Source: Mesocentrotus franciscanus
Lineage: Eukaryota; Echinodermata; Echinoidea; Camarodonta; Strongylocentrotidae
Length of the DNA: 64,000 nt
Reading direction: 5' to 3'
NCBI GenBank assembly: GCA_037976565.1
Contig: CP137670.1
Location: 20,243,395 to 20,307,394, forward strand
Below the pieces are notes generated by a model. That model worked only from the letters and a program-made list of their open reading frames with translations. It did not search any database and had not been told where the DNA came from. A program made the translations under genes and the position numbers. Every line of letters starts with the position of its first letter. Within the stretch, counting starts at the first letter, position 1. Positions 1-11,564 of the stretch are shown one piece after another.

Positions 1-1636
1 CAACAAAGATCTCTTACTGTAAGACATCAAATCAATTACTTGTATATAGTATGGTCATTTAGCCAATACTACCTGCAATAATGTATCCTCTTCTAAAACA
101 GCCCAAAATATATATATATTGATAATATCAATAACATAATTTGCAGACTAATGAACTTGTTCTGACCAAGTAAGGTCTGACAGCTAAACTAGTCATCATC
201 CACTAAATAAACTACGAAAAAAAGCCATGCTGAGTAACTTTCAACAAAATACATTACATTATCACTCTTAGCCACTCAAAGTGCAGCAAACTTTCGATCT
301 TCATAACTTTTGTATAATACACTTATTGCTATAGTAACTCCATAATTCCAAAGCTGATACTAAATCACATGTTATTACAAATTCACATACCCCGTAGTAG
401 ATTCACTGCAATTCCCTCCTACACTCGGGACTTCCTGACCTTCCTCTTACTGACATCTTCAGCAAGATCATCTCCAAAGACTCTAATTATCAACCCTCAC
501 TCTTGACCAAAGCCTTACATATTCATCCACTTTTTATCTTACTAACTATAATGTACACAAAATTTACCTGTAAGTACAAAGTATTTTCCAATATATATAA
601 ATAATACACATTTTCCGTGTCTGATTCATCTAATATCCATTCACTTTTTTTAGTTATAATAATCTTGCATGGTACTGAACACAACCTATTAGTCTCTTTT
701 TGTTCGTGTACACTGCATAACCAATGCAAAGTCTTCTCTTTGAACAAAATCAGATGCATTATTGCAAGAACTTTGACCTCTTATAGCTTCTAAACTGCAT
801 GCTCGTTGATCTTGATAATTAAAACTTTACAAATACATACCACAACAAATCCAAATAATTCACATACCTTAACACTACCTCTAAAATGCGGAGCCTGCAT
901 GACCCTTCCTGTACTGTCATTCTTAAGCATGGCCATGTCAATTTTCTACAAGTCATCACTTTACAGCCAAGGTCAGTGAAGACCACCAATTAAACTTTCA
1001 CATATCATTCCACCAATGTGTGCTATTATCGCAACGTACATTATCATAATGCAAATCCATACAATACGCCCTGCTCAATTACCTATCATACACATATTTG
1101 CAGAATATTCATCTCTTAAATCTAATTAAACAAGGGGATTATCTTGGAACTATTTTATTGCCATGTGAGAGCATATATTGCCCCACAGCTGGACTTGGTA
1201 TCACTGTGTTGATTTCTTTTCACATCTCACTTTCCATGCTATGTTGTCTTAACTTAAGATCATAATTAACCAGCTGGGGAGAAAATTCTGTACTCCAACA
1301 TTGTTATAAGAATTTTCTTCCTGTCAGAGGAAAACGTAAGGTAGTCCACCTAGAGATTGTGCAGGGAGGTGCCTTGAACACGTCGATACCCAACAACCTT
1401 TTACAACATTCCATGTCTTAAAAAGCTGCTTTGTCCCCTATTAAATATCTGTAAAGGGGGAAGGGGACCACATTGTTTGCATGTTGGCTCTAGCCCTCAG
1501 GCATTGTAATTATGGAAAAGTACATACAAGGTTCTTTGCTTCTGGAATTGTAATTATCTTCAAAAAGTACCCATACCTCAATGTATACCTGGAAAACCAT
1601 GAGTCATTGAGAATTAGTTTTTCATTAACCTTGTAA
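1..1636. other. No gene recognised; AT-rich flank
   Basis: I see no domain, RNA gene or clear transposon here, only short chance reading frames. An AATAAA hexamer on the minus strand at about 1154-1159 could in principle serve the TRIM-type gene to its right, but it lies about 500 bases past that gene's stop and nothing else supports it. Confidence 0.4.
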
Positions 1637-1640
1637 TTGC

Positions 1641-2020
1641 ACAATTTGGGCGAAATAACTTTGGTCAAGATCATCCTCGCTTTCGCTGGCGTCCTGGTCG
1701 AGAGAACCTTAGTCAAAATCATTCTCGATTTCGCTAGGAAACTGAAACCCGCCCAATTGATGAAGAGCTCGGATATAAGCTTGGTCAGAATTATTCTCGC
1801 TTTCGCTAGGAAACGGAAACCCACCCAATTGAAGAAGAGCTCGGATAAAAGCTTGGTCAGAATCATTCTCGCTTTCGCTAGCGTCCTGGTCGGAAGAACC
1901 TTGGTCAAGATCATCCTCGCTTTCGCTAGCTTCAGGGGAACCGTGGACAGCTTCGAGAGAACATTGGTCAAAATCATACTCGCTTTCGCCAGCGCCCTGG
2001 TCGAGAGTACCTAGGTCAAG
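1641..2020 (-). repeat. Acidic repeat-coding tract of the short TRIM paralogue
   Basis: Diverged units related to the 48-base repeat of the large paralogue (SEGEN there, SESEN here) mixed with two 72-base units at 1738-1809 and 1810-1881. The 72-base copies differ at only a few positions. The tract continues in frame past the TAA at 1709-1711. Far fewer copies remain than in the large paralogue. Confidence 0.8.
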
Positions 2021-2890
2021 ATCATTCTTATCAGATAGGCGAAACCGTGTCTTCTCAACTTCTTGCGCTAGGGACGTCTCGTTGAGGTCTCTCTCCAATT
2101 CCTTTTTCAGACCTAGGAATTCTACGTAAAGTGTTTTTAGTGCATCAGAGTCTGAAAACTTACAAGTACTAGTACTGGCAATGCCCTCTTGTCCCATAAG
2201 AGTGCTCTTTTCAATAATACTCTGCAATGAATGTTTCTGGCGTCCTATGAAATCTGTCATTACCTTCCCAGATTTTTTGCGGATGTCGTTAATTTCGTTT
2301 GATAGTCTTTCCCTGTGTCCCCGAAGAATCTCTGACTTCTCATGAAAGGATTCATCTACTTCCCTTTCTAGATTCTCCAGATGAGAATACATATAACGCA
2401 TTAGTTGCTCAGCATTGGTAATAGACTTATGGATCTGTGCTTTCTTCTTCTCACTTTTTTCAATGACAGAATTTCTTTCCTTTTTCAACTCTGCTTCCAA
2501 CTCTTCCTTCTTCTTAAACATGTGACCTTGATGTTTATCAAACATACATGTTAGACAGATGAATTCCTTGCAAACCGCGCACAGAATGTCTTTATAGACT
2601 TGACTGTGCAGGGAACAGTACTCTGATGATTTTCCATGTAATTCCTCCTCCAGGCCTTTTAGAGAGAAATTGGGTGCAAGTCCTGTGACTCTATTTTGTT
2701 TCAGCTTGGTGCGTTTCCTACAAACCGGACACTCCATGAAATCTTGACCCCGGTGATGTTCATCGTATTGGCCGAGACAGACCTTGCAGAACGTATGTCC
2801 ACAGGCTAGGAGGGTAGGGGCCTTGAAGACTTCGAGACAAAGTGGACATGCCAGATTTTCAGGCACCTGTAGTTTTAACTTTTCAGCCAT
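1709..2890 (-). CDS. TRIM-type RING/B-box/coiled-coil protein, short paralogue
   Basis: Encodes 393 residues starting MAEK. A C3HC4 RING is visible at residues 15-57 (C15, C18, C30, H32, C35, C38, C54, C57). A B-box type 2 zinc site follows at 92-123 (C92, H95, C104, C107, C112, C115, H120, H123), then a Glu/Lys-rich coiled coil at about 125-240. By family knowledge this is a probable cytoplasmic E3 ubiquitin ligase that dimerises through the coiled coil. No SPRY, NHL or filamin domain follows. The C-terminus is instead an acidic Ser/Glu/Asp/Gln repeat, including two 24-residue units with a LGGF core. The stop is a TAA where the repeat consensus has CAA. Reading on in frame gives 21 more residues of the same character before the next stop at about 1641. 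The start matches the paralogue at 21539-24217, which has an extra six-residue insert before its B-box. Domain calls are firm; substrate and role are unknown. Confidence 0.88.
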   Translation of the reverse strand: MAEKLKLQVPENLACPLCLEVFKAPTLLACGHTFCKVCLGQYDEHHRGQDFMECPVCRKRTKLKQNRVTGLAPNFSLKGLEEELHGKSSEYCSLHSQVYKDILCAVCKEFICLTCMFDKHQGHMFKKKEELEAELKKERNSVIEKSEKKKAQIHKSITNAEQLMRYMYSHLENLEREVDESFHEKSEILRGHRERLSNEINDIRKKSGKVMTDFIGRQKHSLQSIIEKSTLMGQEGIASTSTCKFSDSDALKTLYVEFLGLKKELERDLNETSLAQEVEKTRFRLSDKNDLDLGTLDQGAGESEYDFDQCSLEAVHGSPEASESEDDLDQGSSDQDASESENDSDQAFIRALLQLGGFPFPSESENNSDQAYIRALHQLGGFQFPSEIENDFD

Positions 2891-2976
2891 ATAGTACAGT
2901 CAGTCGACGAGGCATAAACTTAGCCACTTATTGCAAGCTGAGGAAGTCGAGCGCAGAAGTTGAAATGCCACTTTGT
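2891..2976 (-). other. 5' UTR part of the TRIM coding exon, with splice acceptor
   Basis: On the minus strand a pyrimidine-rich run ending in TTTTCAG sits just upstream of position 2976, giving an 86-base untranslated stretch before the ATG. The paralogue has an acceptor at the corresponding place (24330). Conservation of the site in both copies suggests a non-coding first exon further right plus one large coding exon, an arrangement common in TRIM genes. The upstream exon was not identified. Confidence 0.6.
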
Positions 2977-5340
2977 CTGAAAATAAAAATTATACATAAT
3001 GTTGCAAATTATAAGAATTGTACTGCTTATTTCTCTTTATCTCTTTTCTCTCTACAAAATGAAATCCAAGACCAAAACTGCCCCATTATTTGTATTAATT
3101 TGCATGTGGGTGACACTTAATAAGAATACGCTAAGCGTGGGCTCAGTCATCGGGGGCACCAGTCTTTATTCAAAGAGATCAGTGTTTTGAAGAAAAAAAG
3201 CTTCGCGTCACCTTAATCCCAAATTGATCACAGAAAATTCACTTTGCATCACTCTGGCACCCGTCATTCGGCCATACCATTGCCTAGAATGCACCTGTAG
3301 CTAAAAGTTGCAAGCGAGCGAAGCGAATGAGCGTGGTAAAAATGCAATTTCGGTAAAAAATATATATGATAAATTAGGATACCTCGCTGTCAAAAAGAAG
3401 TATACTCGGGCTTCTCGATCGTTGCCCACATAATGTATTCACTTGGCTGCCTAAATCATCATATTTCTGAATGTTGCTAGCGATTTTTTTTTTTCCTTCG
3501 GGAAATTATACACTCTAGAAGTTTCTAATCTTCGGTTTTCATGAAATCGAGGTGATTCCATCAATATCTTTTTATTTAACCGCATTGTCTTATGGTACCC
3601 CTAGAAATGTTTTGCGGCTCCCTGCTTGAAAAACGCTGTTAGTACTAGATGGTCAAAATTGGGGGGGGGGGCGGATTGACCAAGCCAGGAGGGGAAATAC
3701 TCCTTGCCCCTTTACAGAAAATGTTGCATTTTAAAGTGAACCGGATACAAGTACATACTCTATCTGTGTCTTTTCCCGTTTGTCTTCTATTTTTCACTCC
3801 TTACTCCATTTCGTTTTCTTCTCTGCTGTAAACTTTATCAAGGACTTGACAAAAATTGAAAAAATAATAGGTATTTCCAGGGAGATATACGTTTTTGCAG
3901 CTAACATCTACCTGTTATTACTGTATTGATTAACACCCCATCAACTATTTATGTGAGTAGTAATCTGGTAGGCCCTATTGTACCTTGACTAAACTTTACC
4001 AACTACAACATAAAAAATGTCCTCAGTAAATAAACCGGATATGAACTTTATGTCGACCACATATACTTAGCATGTTGTTGAAATATTAACATAAACCCAT
4101 GCATTTGCAGCATATTTATATTTTAATATACATTTTTTCACAATAATATTTAGCCATCCATATATTTCAATATACATGTATTAATGAAATGGTAGAGTAT
4201 ATCTGATATCCAGTCCCTCTAAAAGAACCAGAGCGTGTATAGAATTCGACACATTTTCGCACATGTTGATTTAGGACTAGAATATGCAATACCCTGTGAT
4301 ACAAATGAAGTAATTCAGTATCTGTGATTTCAACCTTGAAACATGTGCTTTTAACACAATACCCAACGATATTTTCTCAGCTATCTATATCTACATGCAA
4401 ACCAAAATGCACTATCGACAGAACTGCTTGCTCAATAACCTCCGGATGACTCTTGTATTTGTAAGCCCCAAACTTGACGATCAAATTTATTTGATAACAG
4501 GCCTATCAAGAAACACTGTTTGATGGCTGTTACTTTATCAATCCAGAAGTTAGTATAATAATTATAATTAGCATTATCATCACTATCATTATTGTTCTTA
4601 CTATCAATTTTGAGAATAGTTTTTAAGCAAAGAGCTTGAAATTACTATCATTTTAACACAGTTTGTTGAGAAAAAAATTCACTCAACCAAAGACCCCACA
4701 TTTGTCAAACAGTGGTCTTAAATAGAGGCTCAATGAAATCTTTACCCTAGTAAGTATTTTTGGGAGGTTGTTTTTAATTTTGTTGTTTTTATTAAATCAC
4801 AATGTACCATGACGGAGATGATCTTTTTATCTTTATGTCTATTACACTGATCCTTTTCAAAATCAAAAACTTAAAGAAGAAGAACAATCGAGTGTCTTTT
4901 CTCCTAAGACATTCATTGATACTGATGTTTTATCTCGTTAAAATAATGTGAATAATCATAGTAAATATAACGAGATCTTAGTGACTGTGACAGGGATATT
5001 TGAGAACAATGAACATTAATAGTCAATTTCTGTTTACAGGTTATATACCCAATATCAAAACAAATCGTAATTTTTCTTTATCATAATAAACATTCACATA
5101 ATAGTATAACCTTTGAAGAGCATTCTCGAGCGAAGTTTATCTTCTGTTATTATTCTTTTACCTTTTCCTTCATTTTTCACTCTCTGTTTTTTTTTTTTTG
5201 GGAAACTGACCCCTAGCTACGCCACTGGCCATATCCACACACGGTCCGCACCTACAATCAATTTCCATAAATTTCCATGATTTTGGTAGATTCCTTTTGT
5301 TCTTCATTTTCCATAACTTTCCATAGGAAAAAGATAAATA

Positions 5341-6081
5341 AAGATAGTACTAGTATGTCCCTTTTGTAGCCAACATCAAACTCTGCAGAACTTTGCAGGA
5401 ATTATGAATATGTCATGTATATATGTCATAATGTCCTATCTGTGAAATCTAAACGTTAGCAGTGTCCTAGTACTCAAATTATGCAAGGAAACCTGTTTAC
5501 CTTCTAGACTTCCCTGTCAGACACTATTGAGTGACTGACTGACATATTTTTTCTTTGGTAATAACATACACAAAATGAGCTGTAACAGATACATGAGCAT
5601 TTGTCTACATCAATAACCCACTACTTGTAATGGCCAAAATTAAACTGATTGAATTTTTGTGCAGCACAAAAGTACGACCATTCGGTTCAAGCAGGGGCGG
5701 ATCCAGCCGGCGGCAAGGGAGGGGGCCATAGAGGGGGCCCAATTCGTGAACAAAATTAGCGGCGACTCAGCCAGCCGGTGAATAAGCGGGGGGAGGGGGG
5801 GAGGGGGGTAGTGAGCACTATTTTTTGCGCTCAACGGTGGGACAGTGCTATTTTTTCACTCCACGTCCACCCCCTGGGTACAAGGGTCTAACAAATCAGA
5901 CTATTACTTAGGTGATTGCAATCCTTATGTCGATTCGACAACTAATGGTCGTAATTTTCCCACAAAAAGCCAATTTCAAACGCTTTCGTTTTGAGGGAAG
6001 TTCTAAATAAATATTGTCTTTCAAATGCCTTTGGAATTTAACCTTTTCATTTTCTTTACCTGCAAATGAGACATAGGACCT
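5341..6081. mobile_element. TTAA-type MITE, copy 2 (diverged, with nested insert)
   Basis: Homologous to the cleaner copy at 27893-28422. It starts near the variant end AAGATAGTACTAGTATGTCCC-like and ends GGACCT followed by TTAA at 6082-6085. It is absent from block B, whose uninterrupted sequence runs through a TTAA at about 32103-32106. The left terminus is degenerate, so its exact edge is uncertain. A second element is nested at about 5688-5883. Confidence 0.72.
5688..5883 (+). mobile_element. Nested short repeat of the GGGGCGGATCCAG family
   Basis: Interrupts the MITE copy 2: sequence on either side is continuous in the copy at 27893-28422. It starts AGGGGCGGATCCAGCC, contains G-rich and TAGTGAGCA motifs and ends CCCCTGGGTACAAG. 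The same family recurs at about 26480-26703, 40385-40540 and 63653-64000. It has no coding capacity. Confidence 0.65.
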
Positions 6082-6708
6082 TTAAGAACAATAATTAATT
6101 TTTAACAGAGAATAACAAATTTATAAAACGCTTTTACGTTTCAACTGTAGTCTAGGGTGGGGAATATTTAAGACCTTAACATCCCCGATTACAATAAAAA
6201 TGCAAGTTTTTTTCGGTTCATGTTTTTTTTATGAGCATTACAGGCGCACGGCCAAAATATGGGAGACTATCTCCTATTTAGGAGACTGTCTCTAATGTCG
6301 GAGACTTTCGTTAGGATTTTGTGTTGCCTTTTGGGGACTTTCTACAAATTCTCTCATTTGGGATACCAATTTCCTTCATTCCATTTGCTGCAAAGGGATT
6401 TTCTGGGCTGAAATCAAAATACGATGAGCATGTTCCTCGTGAAAATTTACCCCCTTTTGACCGTCTATTTCAAAATTTCACCATGGACTTTTGTTTTCAT
6501 AACAGTTTTTTTCGTTTTGATCCAAATACACATACACAGGCTCCTGTCCTCAGAGACGCAAATATATGGCAGGAAAAATTGCCTGGTTGTTGATGTTTTT
6601 TCCTTTGTTCTGTTGTAAGCAAGACTCCAATATGGGAGACAGTCTCTGATGTATACGGTTGTTCTGCTGAGACTGCGTTTAGCTCCACTGACCACCTTTT
6701 TTAATTAA

Positions 6709-7441
6709 AGGAAACCGAACCCCAATAAATAACTTTACTTATTCTGAGAGATTCATTATATTATTGCCCATTAATCTACAAGATTCCCCACCAAAGTGTA
6801 TGAGAGAGGTATAAAGCAAGAATAATGTACAGTATCTCAGCACGACATGGGCATCGCCATTTTCTCGATAACGTGACGTACTATGCGAAGTCGTTTATCA
6901 ATTAAATGTATTCAAATTTATGGATGCTTCCTTCCCAGACGTGTGTGGTGATGAAGCATTTCATTCACCTGCTATTATCCTTTGTACTACAATCGCCAGA
7001 ACGCATATTGCATAAATAAGTAGGTGCTCTTCTGGGGTGAAGGTTTCTCATAAATGAAATAGATTTGTCAACTGCTATAGTGTAGTATTTATAAATGAAT
7101 TTAGTTACAATTGTTCCCCTGTTATTCATTTTTCACCAAATATAATTTCTATCTTCTCATTTATGATTTTTCCTCATTGAAAAGTAAAGGTTTCGTTATT
7201 GATTTAAAAATTCTGTCCAACTAAAGCTTGGTGCATGATACATGTACAACTTCAACTGGTACGTCACATTTTCAAGAAAATGGCTGCGCCCATGTCATGC
7301 TAAAAGGCATCACATCATGCCCGAAATATCTTCATTTATATATCTCTTGTACATTTTCGTAAGGAATATTGTACATCAAAGGGCAGGAATACATCTCATT
7401 TTTCAGAATACCTACACTTATTCTTTGGGGTTAGGTTTCCT
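6709..7441. mobile_element. MITE with TTAA target duplication (family B)
   Basis: Terminal inverted repeats are AGGAAACCGAACCCC at the left and its near complement GGGGTTAGGTTTCCT at the right. TTAA flanks both sides (6705-6708 and 7442-7445). Block B holds the empty site, with one TTAA at 32947-32950 joining the same flanks. TTAA duplication is the hallmark of piggyBac-type transposition. The element carries no transposase, so it must be non-autonomous. Part of it (about 6957-7015) resembles the interior of the MITE at 47209. Confidence 0.85.
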
Positions 7442-7790
7442 TTAAAGAATTCCCCTACGATATACCAGACGGCTTTTTCTGTGTAGGCTGGGGTATATGG
7501 TCACCTCTTCAGATTTTACACGCAAGAGCCAAGACTGTGTGTGGACACACTTGATGACCAATGGCTTATTATTTCAAGAGAATGCTTTAAATTTCTAAAT
7601 GTAGACTGGTCTACGCAAACAATCAAACTTACGATAAAAACCAGTCCTGGATTCTGAAGTACAAAACGAGCCAAGTACAATCGAATTTTGTCTGCGAAGA
7701 AGAAAATAATGGTCGACAAAATCCACCACCCATGTCGTGTCAAAATGCATGTGTGCGTGCGCACAGGTACAGACAAAGACTTTTAAATAT

Positions 7791-8568
7791 ATATTACTAG
7801 ACTGAAAGCTGCACGCGCGGAAGTCATTCCGCGAATGGGATTAGGCTCCGCCTCTTTTGTATCATTTGAAGAAGAAATAAGCACCCTAGGCGGTATTTTG
7901 ATTGGCTGAGAGCCGCATGAATATGTATTTTATCGATAGTATCGTTCAGAAGTATGGTAATTTTTCGACCTCATTGCGTCTTTAAATATGCAGACTTATG
8001 CACGACGCTACTTGCATAAAGTGATAAATTCAGTTCACGGAGAATGGACGAGTATGATTGCAATAATAAGTAGATTAAATGAATTTAGTCATTTTTTGAA
8101 GAAAAAAAAGGTGAAATAGTCTTCGTGACCTACGGATATTTCTTTACATTTTGAAAGAGTTCTCCACAGATTATTTGTGAAAGGCTAAAAACATATTTCT
8201 CTTGAAATTACACTTTGATTTTCATCGTCATGATGTATGGTGGTGTAAGCATAGTTCGCGCGTGACCTTAGTTCGCTATCTCAAGAAATCGATCATATTT
8301 CTAAAATCTGATACCACCATTGAAAAGAAGAACATAAAACTACACAGAGACGGAATTTTCTTTTGAATCGGGTGTGAAATTATGAAGATATTGACAAAAG
8401 ATCAGTGAATTTTGCAGTCATTTTGTCCCTGTTTTCACGAAGTGACGGATGAGCGGTCAACTAAAAGAAAGTTAGTTTTGAATAAATCGCTTTCAAAGTT
8501 TCAAACCATGATCTTAACCTCTTTAATGTATAGGGCCAATAAATTTTATATCCTGGGATAGAAAATAT
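7791..8568. other. No gene recognised
   Basis: Anonymous sequence. One copy of an 18-base motif, GTTTTCACGAAGTGACGG, occurs at 8431-8448 as an outlier of the array that follows. Confidence 0.4.
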
Positions 8569-9500
8569 CTCAATGTTTAGTTCTATGTTTAATTATTTCC
8601 ATAATATCTGATATTTTGGGGGGAAATGAGCTGTTAACATAACCGTCACTTCGTGAAAACACGAAATTCAAGGACGCGCTGTGATTTTGTTTTCACGAAG
8701 TGACGGCTCGTAGCCGCGCGCGTAAAACATACGGGATTTTTCTCTCGTGGTTGGAATTCCCGAAATGGACACTAAATACGGCAAAACGTTTTGTGTAATT
8801 GATGTACAGATAAAATAATTCAAACTGCGAGATAGAGTACATTTTTCTCTTTCTGTAGCTGCTTTTTTATTTCTCTGTTTGAACTGTTAACATAACCGTC
8901 ATTTCGTGAAAACACAAATTACATAGAACGCTTTGATTTTGTTTTCACGAAGTGACGGCTCGTAGCCGCGCGCGTATAAAACATATGGGATTTTTATTGT
9001 GTGAAGTAATTTCATGAGATGGACAACGAAATACGGCAATACGTTTTGTTTAATTGATGTATAGATAAAATAATTCAAACTACGAGATAGAGTACATTTT
9101 TCTCTTTTGGTAGCTCATTTTTTAATTGATAAGAATAAACTGATTTTCTCTGTTTGAACTTTAAACATAACCGTCATTTCGTGAAAACACAAATCACATA
9201 GAACGCTTTGAATTTGTTTTCACGAAGTGACGGCTCGTAGCCGCGCGCGTTTAAAACATATGGGATTTTTATTGTGTGAAGCAATTTCATTAGATGCATG
9301 GACACCGAAATACGGCAAAATTACTTGTTTAATAGATAAATGGATAAAATAATTGTAATGGCAAGATAGAGCACATTTTCTTCTTTGCATAACTATAATG
9401 TTAGATAAATAAGATTAAAATGATTGTTTGGAATGAGCTGTAAACATTACTCTCACTCCGTGGGAAGCGAAATGCAACAATATTAACACACGTCAATTTG
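8569..9500. repeat. Tandem array of about 250-275-base units with paired inverted motifs
   Basis: Three clear units and a decayed fourth. Each holds CCGTCAC/TTTCGTGAAAAC and, about 25-30 bases later, its reverse complement: 8643-8660 with 8689-8706, 8896-8913 with 8941-8958, 9171-9188 with 9216-9233. After each pair comes GGCTCGTAGCCGCGCGCGT. Each unit can fold into an 18-bp stem. Unit spacing is 253 then 275 bases. No protein is encoded. Confidence 0.85.
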
Positions 9501-10396
9501 TTTCTACTAAGTGCCTTTTAAATGATTAATAAGCTATTCTCTTTAATTTAAAGCTAAAAATGGATATTATATATTTAATATTCTTTGAGGTTTAATTATC
9601 TCGTACATTGTATGTAATAGGGATTAAAGATTGCACTAAAGTTACTATATACTTTCCACTTACGAACAGGTTCAAGTAGTCTTCCTCGCCCCTTCCCCCT
9701 CCCCCCGCCCCTCTCTCTCTCTCTCTCTCTCTCTTTACCCCTCCATCTCCCCTTAATATCACACACATTCTGCCATTTCTTGTTGAAATTCATGCGGGTG
9801 ATATAAGGGCTCCTGTTACTGTATTACTACAAGGAGTTTTAAGTATTGATCATTGACAATAATCCCTAGTTAACTACTCAACTCTGCAATATAAAACACG
9901 GAAAATGAATTTTGACTGAGCAGTTTTAATTCAAACGTTTGGAACCAGAACAGCAAGTGGCAAATGGAGCATAAATTTAAAATATTGAATAATTCATACC
10001 AAACATATCATCATCAATTATCATCAATACTGTATTGCATTTTGAAATGTACATTTAGGGTTTTGTGGAAAAGACTCATCAGGTATACATCCACGGAATA
10101 CGAAGGTTATTTAAAACATTATACAGTACTTGTAAATATGCTAAAATGTCTTTATCTTTATACATGTCCTGGTATCATGTTTACTCAGCAATCGTAGCAA
10201 GTAAATGCCACATGTGACATACAAAATCCTTGTTATACATGTACTACATGTATGATGAAGTCAATAAAGAAATAAGTCTATATTCAAAATACCATTCCAA
10301 AATCAAAATGAATAACAAATTTTACATCATTAAGCATGCTGATATATACTGGTTGCTAAATAAATTCCTTTTTTTAAACGATCATCATCTGCATAG
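9501..10396. other. No gene; CT microsatellite
   Basis: A CT dinucleotide run lies at 9711-9734 next to C-rich sequence. The rest is anonymous. Confidence 0.5.
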
Positions 10397-10620
10397 ATTG
10401 TTTACCTGAAGACAAAGAGGTATTCAAAGAAGTACTGTGTGGTATAGTCTCTTTCTTGCATGCCATGGTTATCATGTTCTGGCTGAAAGGTTTACATGTT
10501 GATCGTAACAAAACAAGGCAGTTCATGAAAAAAAGATGGTGGAGTTTTTCAATGGGAAATATGACTAATATAATCATCATCGTTACTTTTGTGTTCATCA
10601 CTGTTTTTCATGTTTTGTGA
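10397..10620 (+). CDS. Possible 3'-terminal exon with two hydrophobic segments
   Basis: A frame without its own early ATG runs open from 10378 to a TGA at 10618-10620. A pyrimidine-rich tract and TGCATAG at 10390-10396 could be a splice acceptor. The product would contain PEDKEVFKEVL, a hydrophobic stretch, a basic KKRWW segment and a second hydrophobic stretch near the C-terminus, so it might be a membrane-protein tail. I do not recognise the family. Open frames of about 80 codons occur by chance in a window this size, so this is only a candidate. Confidence 0.2.
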
Positions 10621-11375
10621 GTAGAGTATCAGAAGCAAGTCAGTTAACACAATCTCTTTGTAGGGAATTTCAATAAAATTAGTACACAGTCTCAAACGCT
10701 ACAAAGTTTACCAATGCTAAAGGTTATCTTCACCCAGGCAAACACGTAATCTTTGACGAAACAATTATCAGCTGAACAATGCATGATAAACATGGAAATA
10801 TCATTTTGACTAAACAATTTCATTTCTCATCATACAGATAAATTAAAAACAGCAACATTATATTGTATGATTATAGGATAGTTTGAAGTACCAAATACAA
10901 TTACGATGAGAATGACTAGAGAAGTAAAAATAAAAACATTAAATGTGAACTAGTAACATTGTGTTTTGACAGAAAAACAAATTGTGGAAATGTAACTTAT
11001 ATTCATGTTCTAATGAAGGCATCATCCCCTGTGAATACAAATATTTAAAAGAAATAGATAACAAATTCTTCAATACAAAGATACGATATGAGAATTCATG
11101 GATCTGAAATCCAAAACTCTAATATGCATTTCTGATTTCTAAAAATGAGGGAGGTATACCTGATAAATAGCTGTTCTGAGCTATATATTTGAATATTAAA
11201 GATTTATGCTAGCAGGAGTTCATTCCAATACTGTAACAGAAAACTGACACAGGTACGACCATTCAGTTCATTGTTTCAGAAATCATGGACAATGTTACCA
11301 GTTCACTTTGAATCAATCCATTTCATTGTGATTACTGAATTCTACACACAATTAAAATTATGAGTGGAGTTTTCT
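10621..11375. other. No gene recognised
   Basis: AT-rich sequence without domains, repeats or RNA genes that I can identify. Confidence 0.4.
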
Positions 11376-11564
11376 TTATTTATGATATTCAAAATGTTTA
11401 CAATTAAACAGTATAAAAGAGAGGTTGAGGTATTGAAACATTGCTACAACGATCAATGTAATTGACTCTAGTTTCTCAAGCATGCTCTTCAACAAAAGTT
11501 CTTCAAGTTTCTTCACACGTATGTCATTCAAGCGATAGCGGTTGAAGCAGCGAAGATTCTTGAT
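11376..11564 (-). CDS. Possible terminal exon, charged helix-like product
   Basis: On the minus strand a strong pyrimidine tract (CTTATTTCCTTTTGCTTTC) ends in AAGCAG, with a second AG six bases on at TCTAG. Splicing at the second AG would open a 62-codon frame to a TAA at 11376-11378. It contains a Lys/Leu/Glu-rich stretch, RVKKLEELLLKSMLEKLE, that looks like an amphipathic helix. Using the first AG puts a stop in this frame at once. The family is not recognised and the call rests on acceptor quality and composition only. Confidence 0.2.
   Translation of the reverse strand: MKNLRCFNRYRLNDIRVKKLEELLLKSMLEKLESITLIVVAMFQYLNLSFILFNCKHFEYHK

Larger units (their letters stand above)
3107..7790. 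repeat. Segmental duplication block A (partner 29517-33130)
   Basis: Long stretches match block B in the same order and orientation. Examples are the segment beginning GTGACACTTAATAAG, the segment around 3670-3770 against 30345-30450, 3880-5200 against 30570-31930, the GGAGACTGTCTC-rich stretch near 6262-6700 against 32274-32700, and 7442-7600 against 32947-33080. I found no gene in it. Block A carries two insertions absent from block B (about 5341-6081 and 6709-7441). It directly abuts the short TRIM gene's upstream side. Confidence 0.85.
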
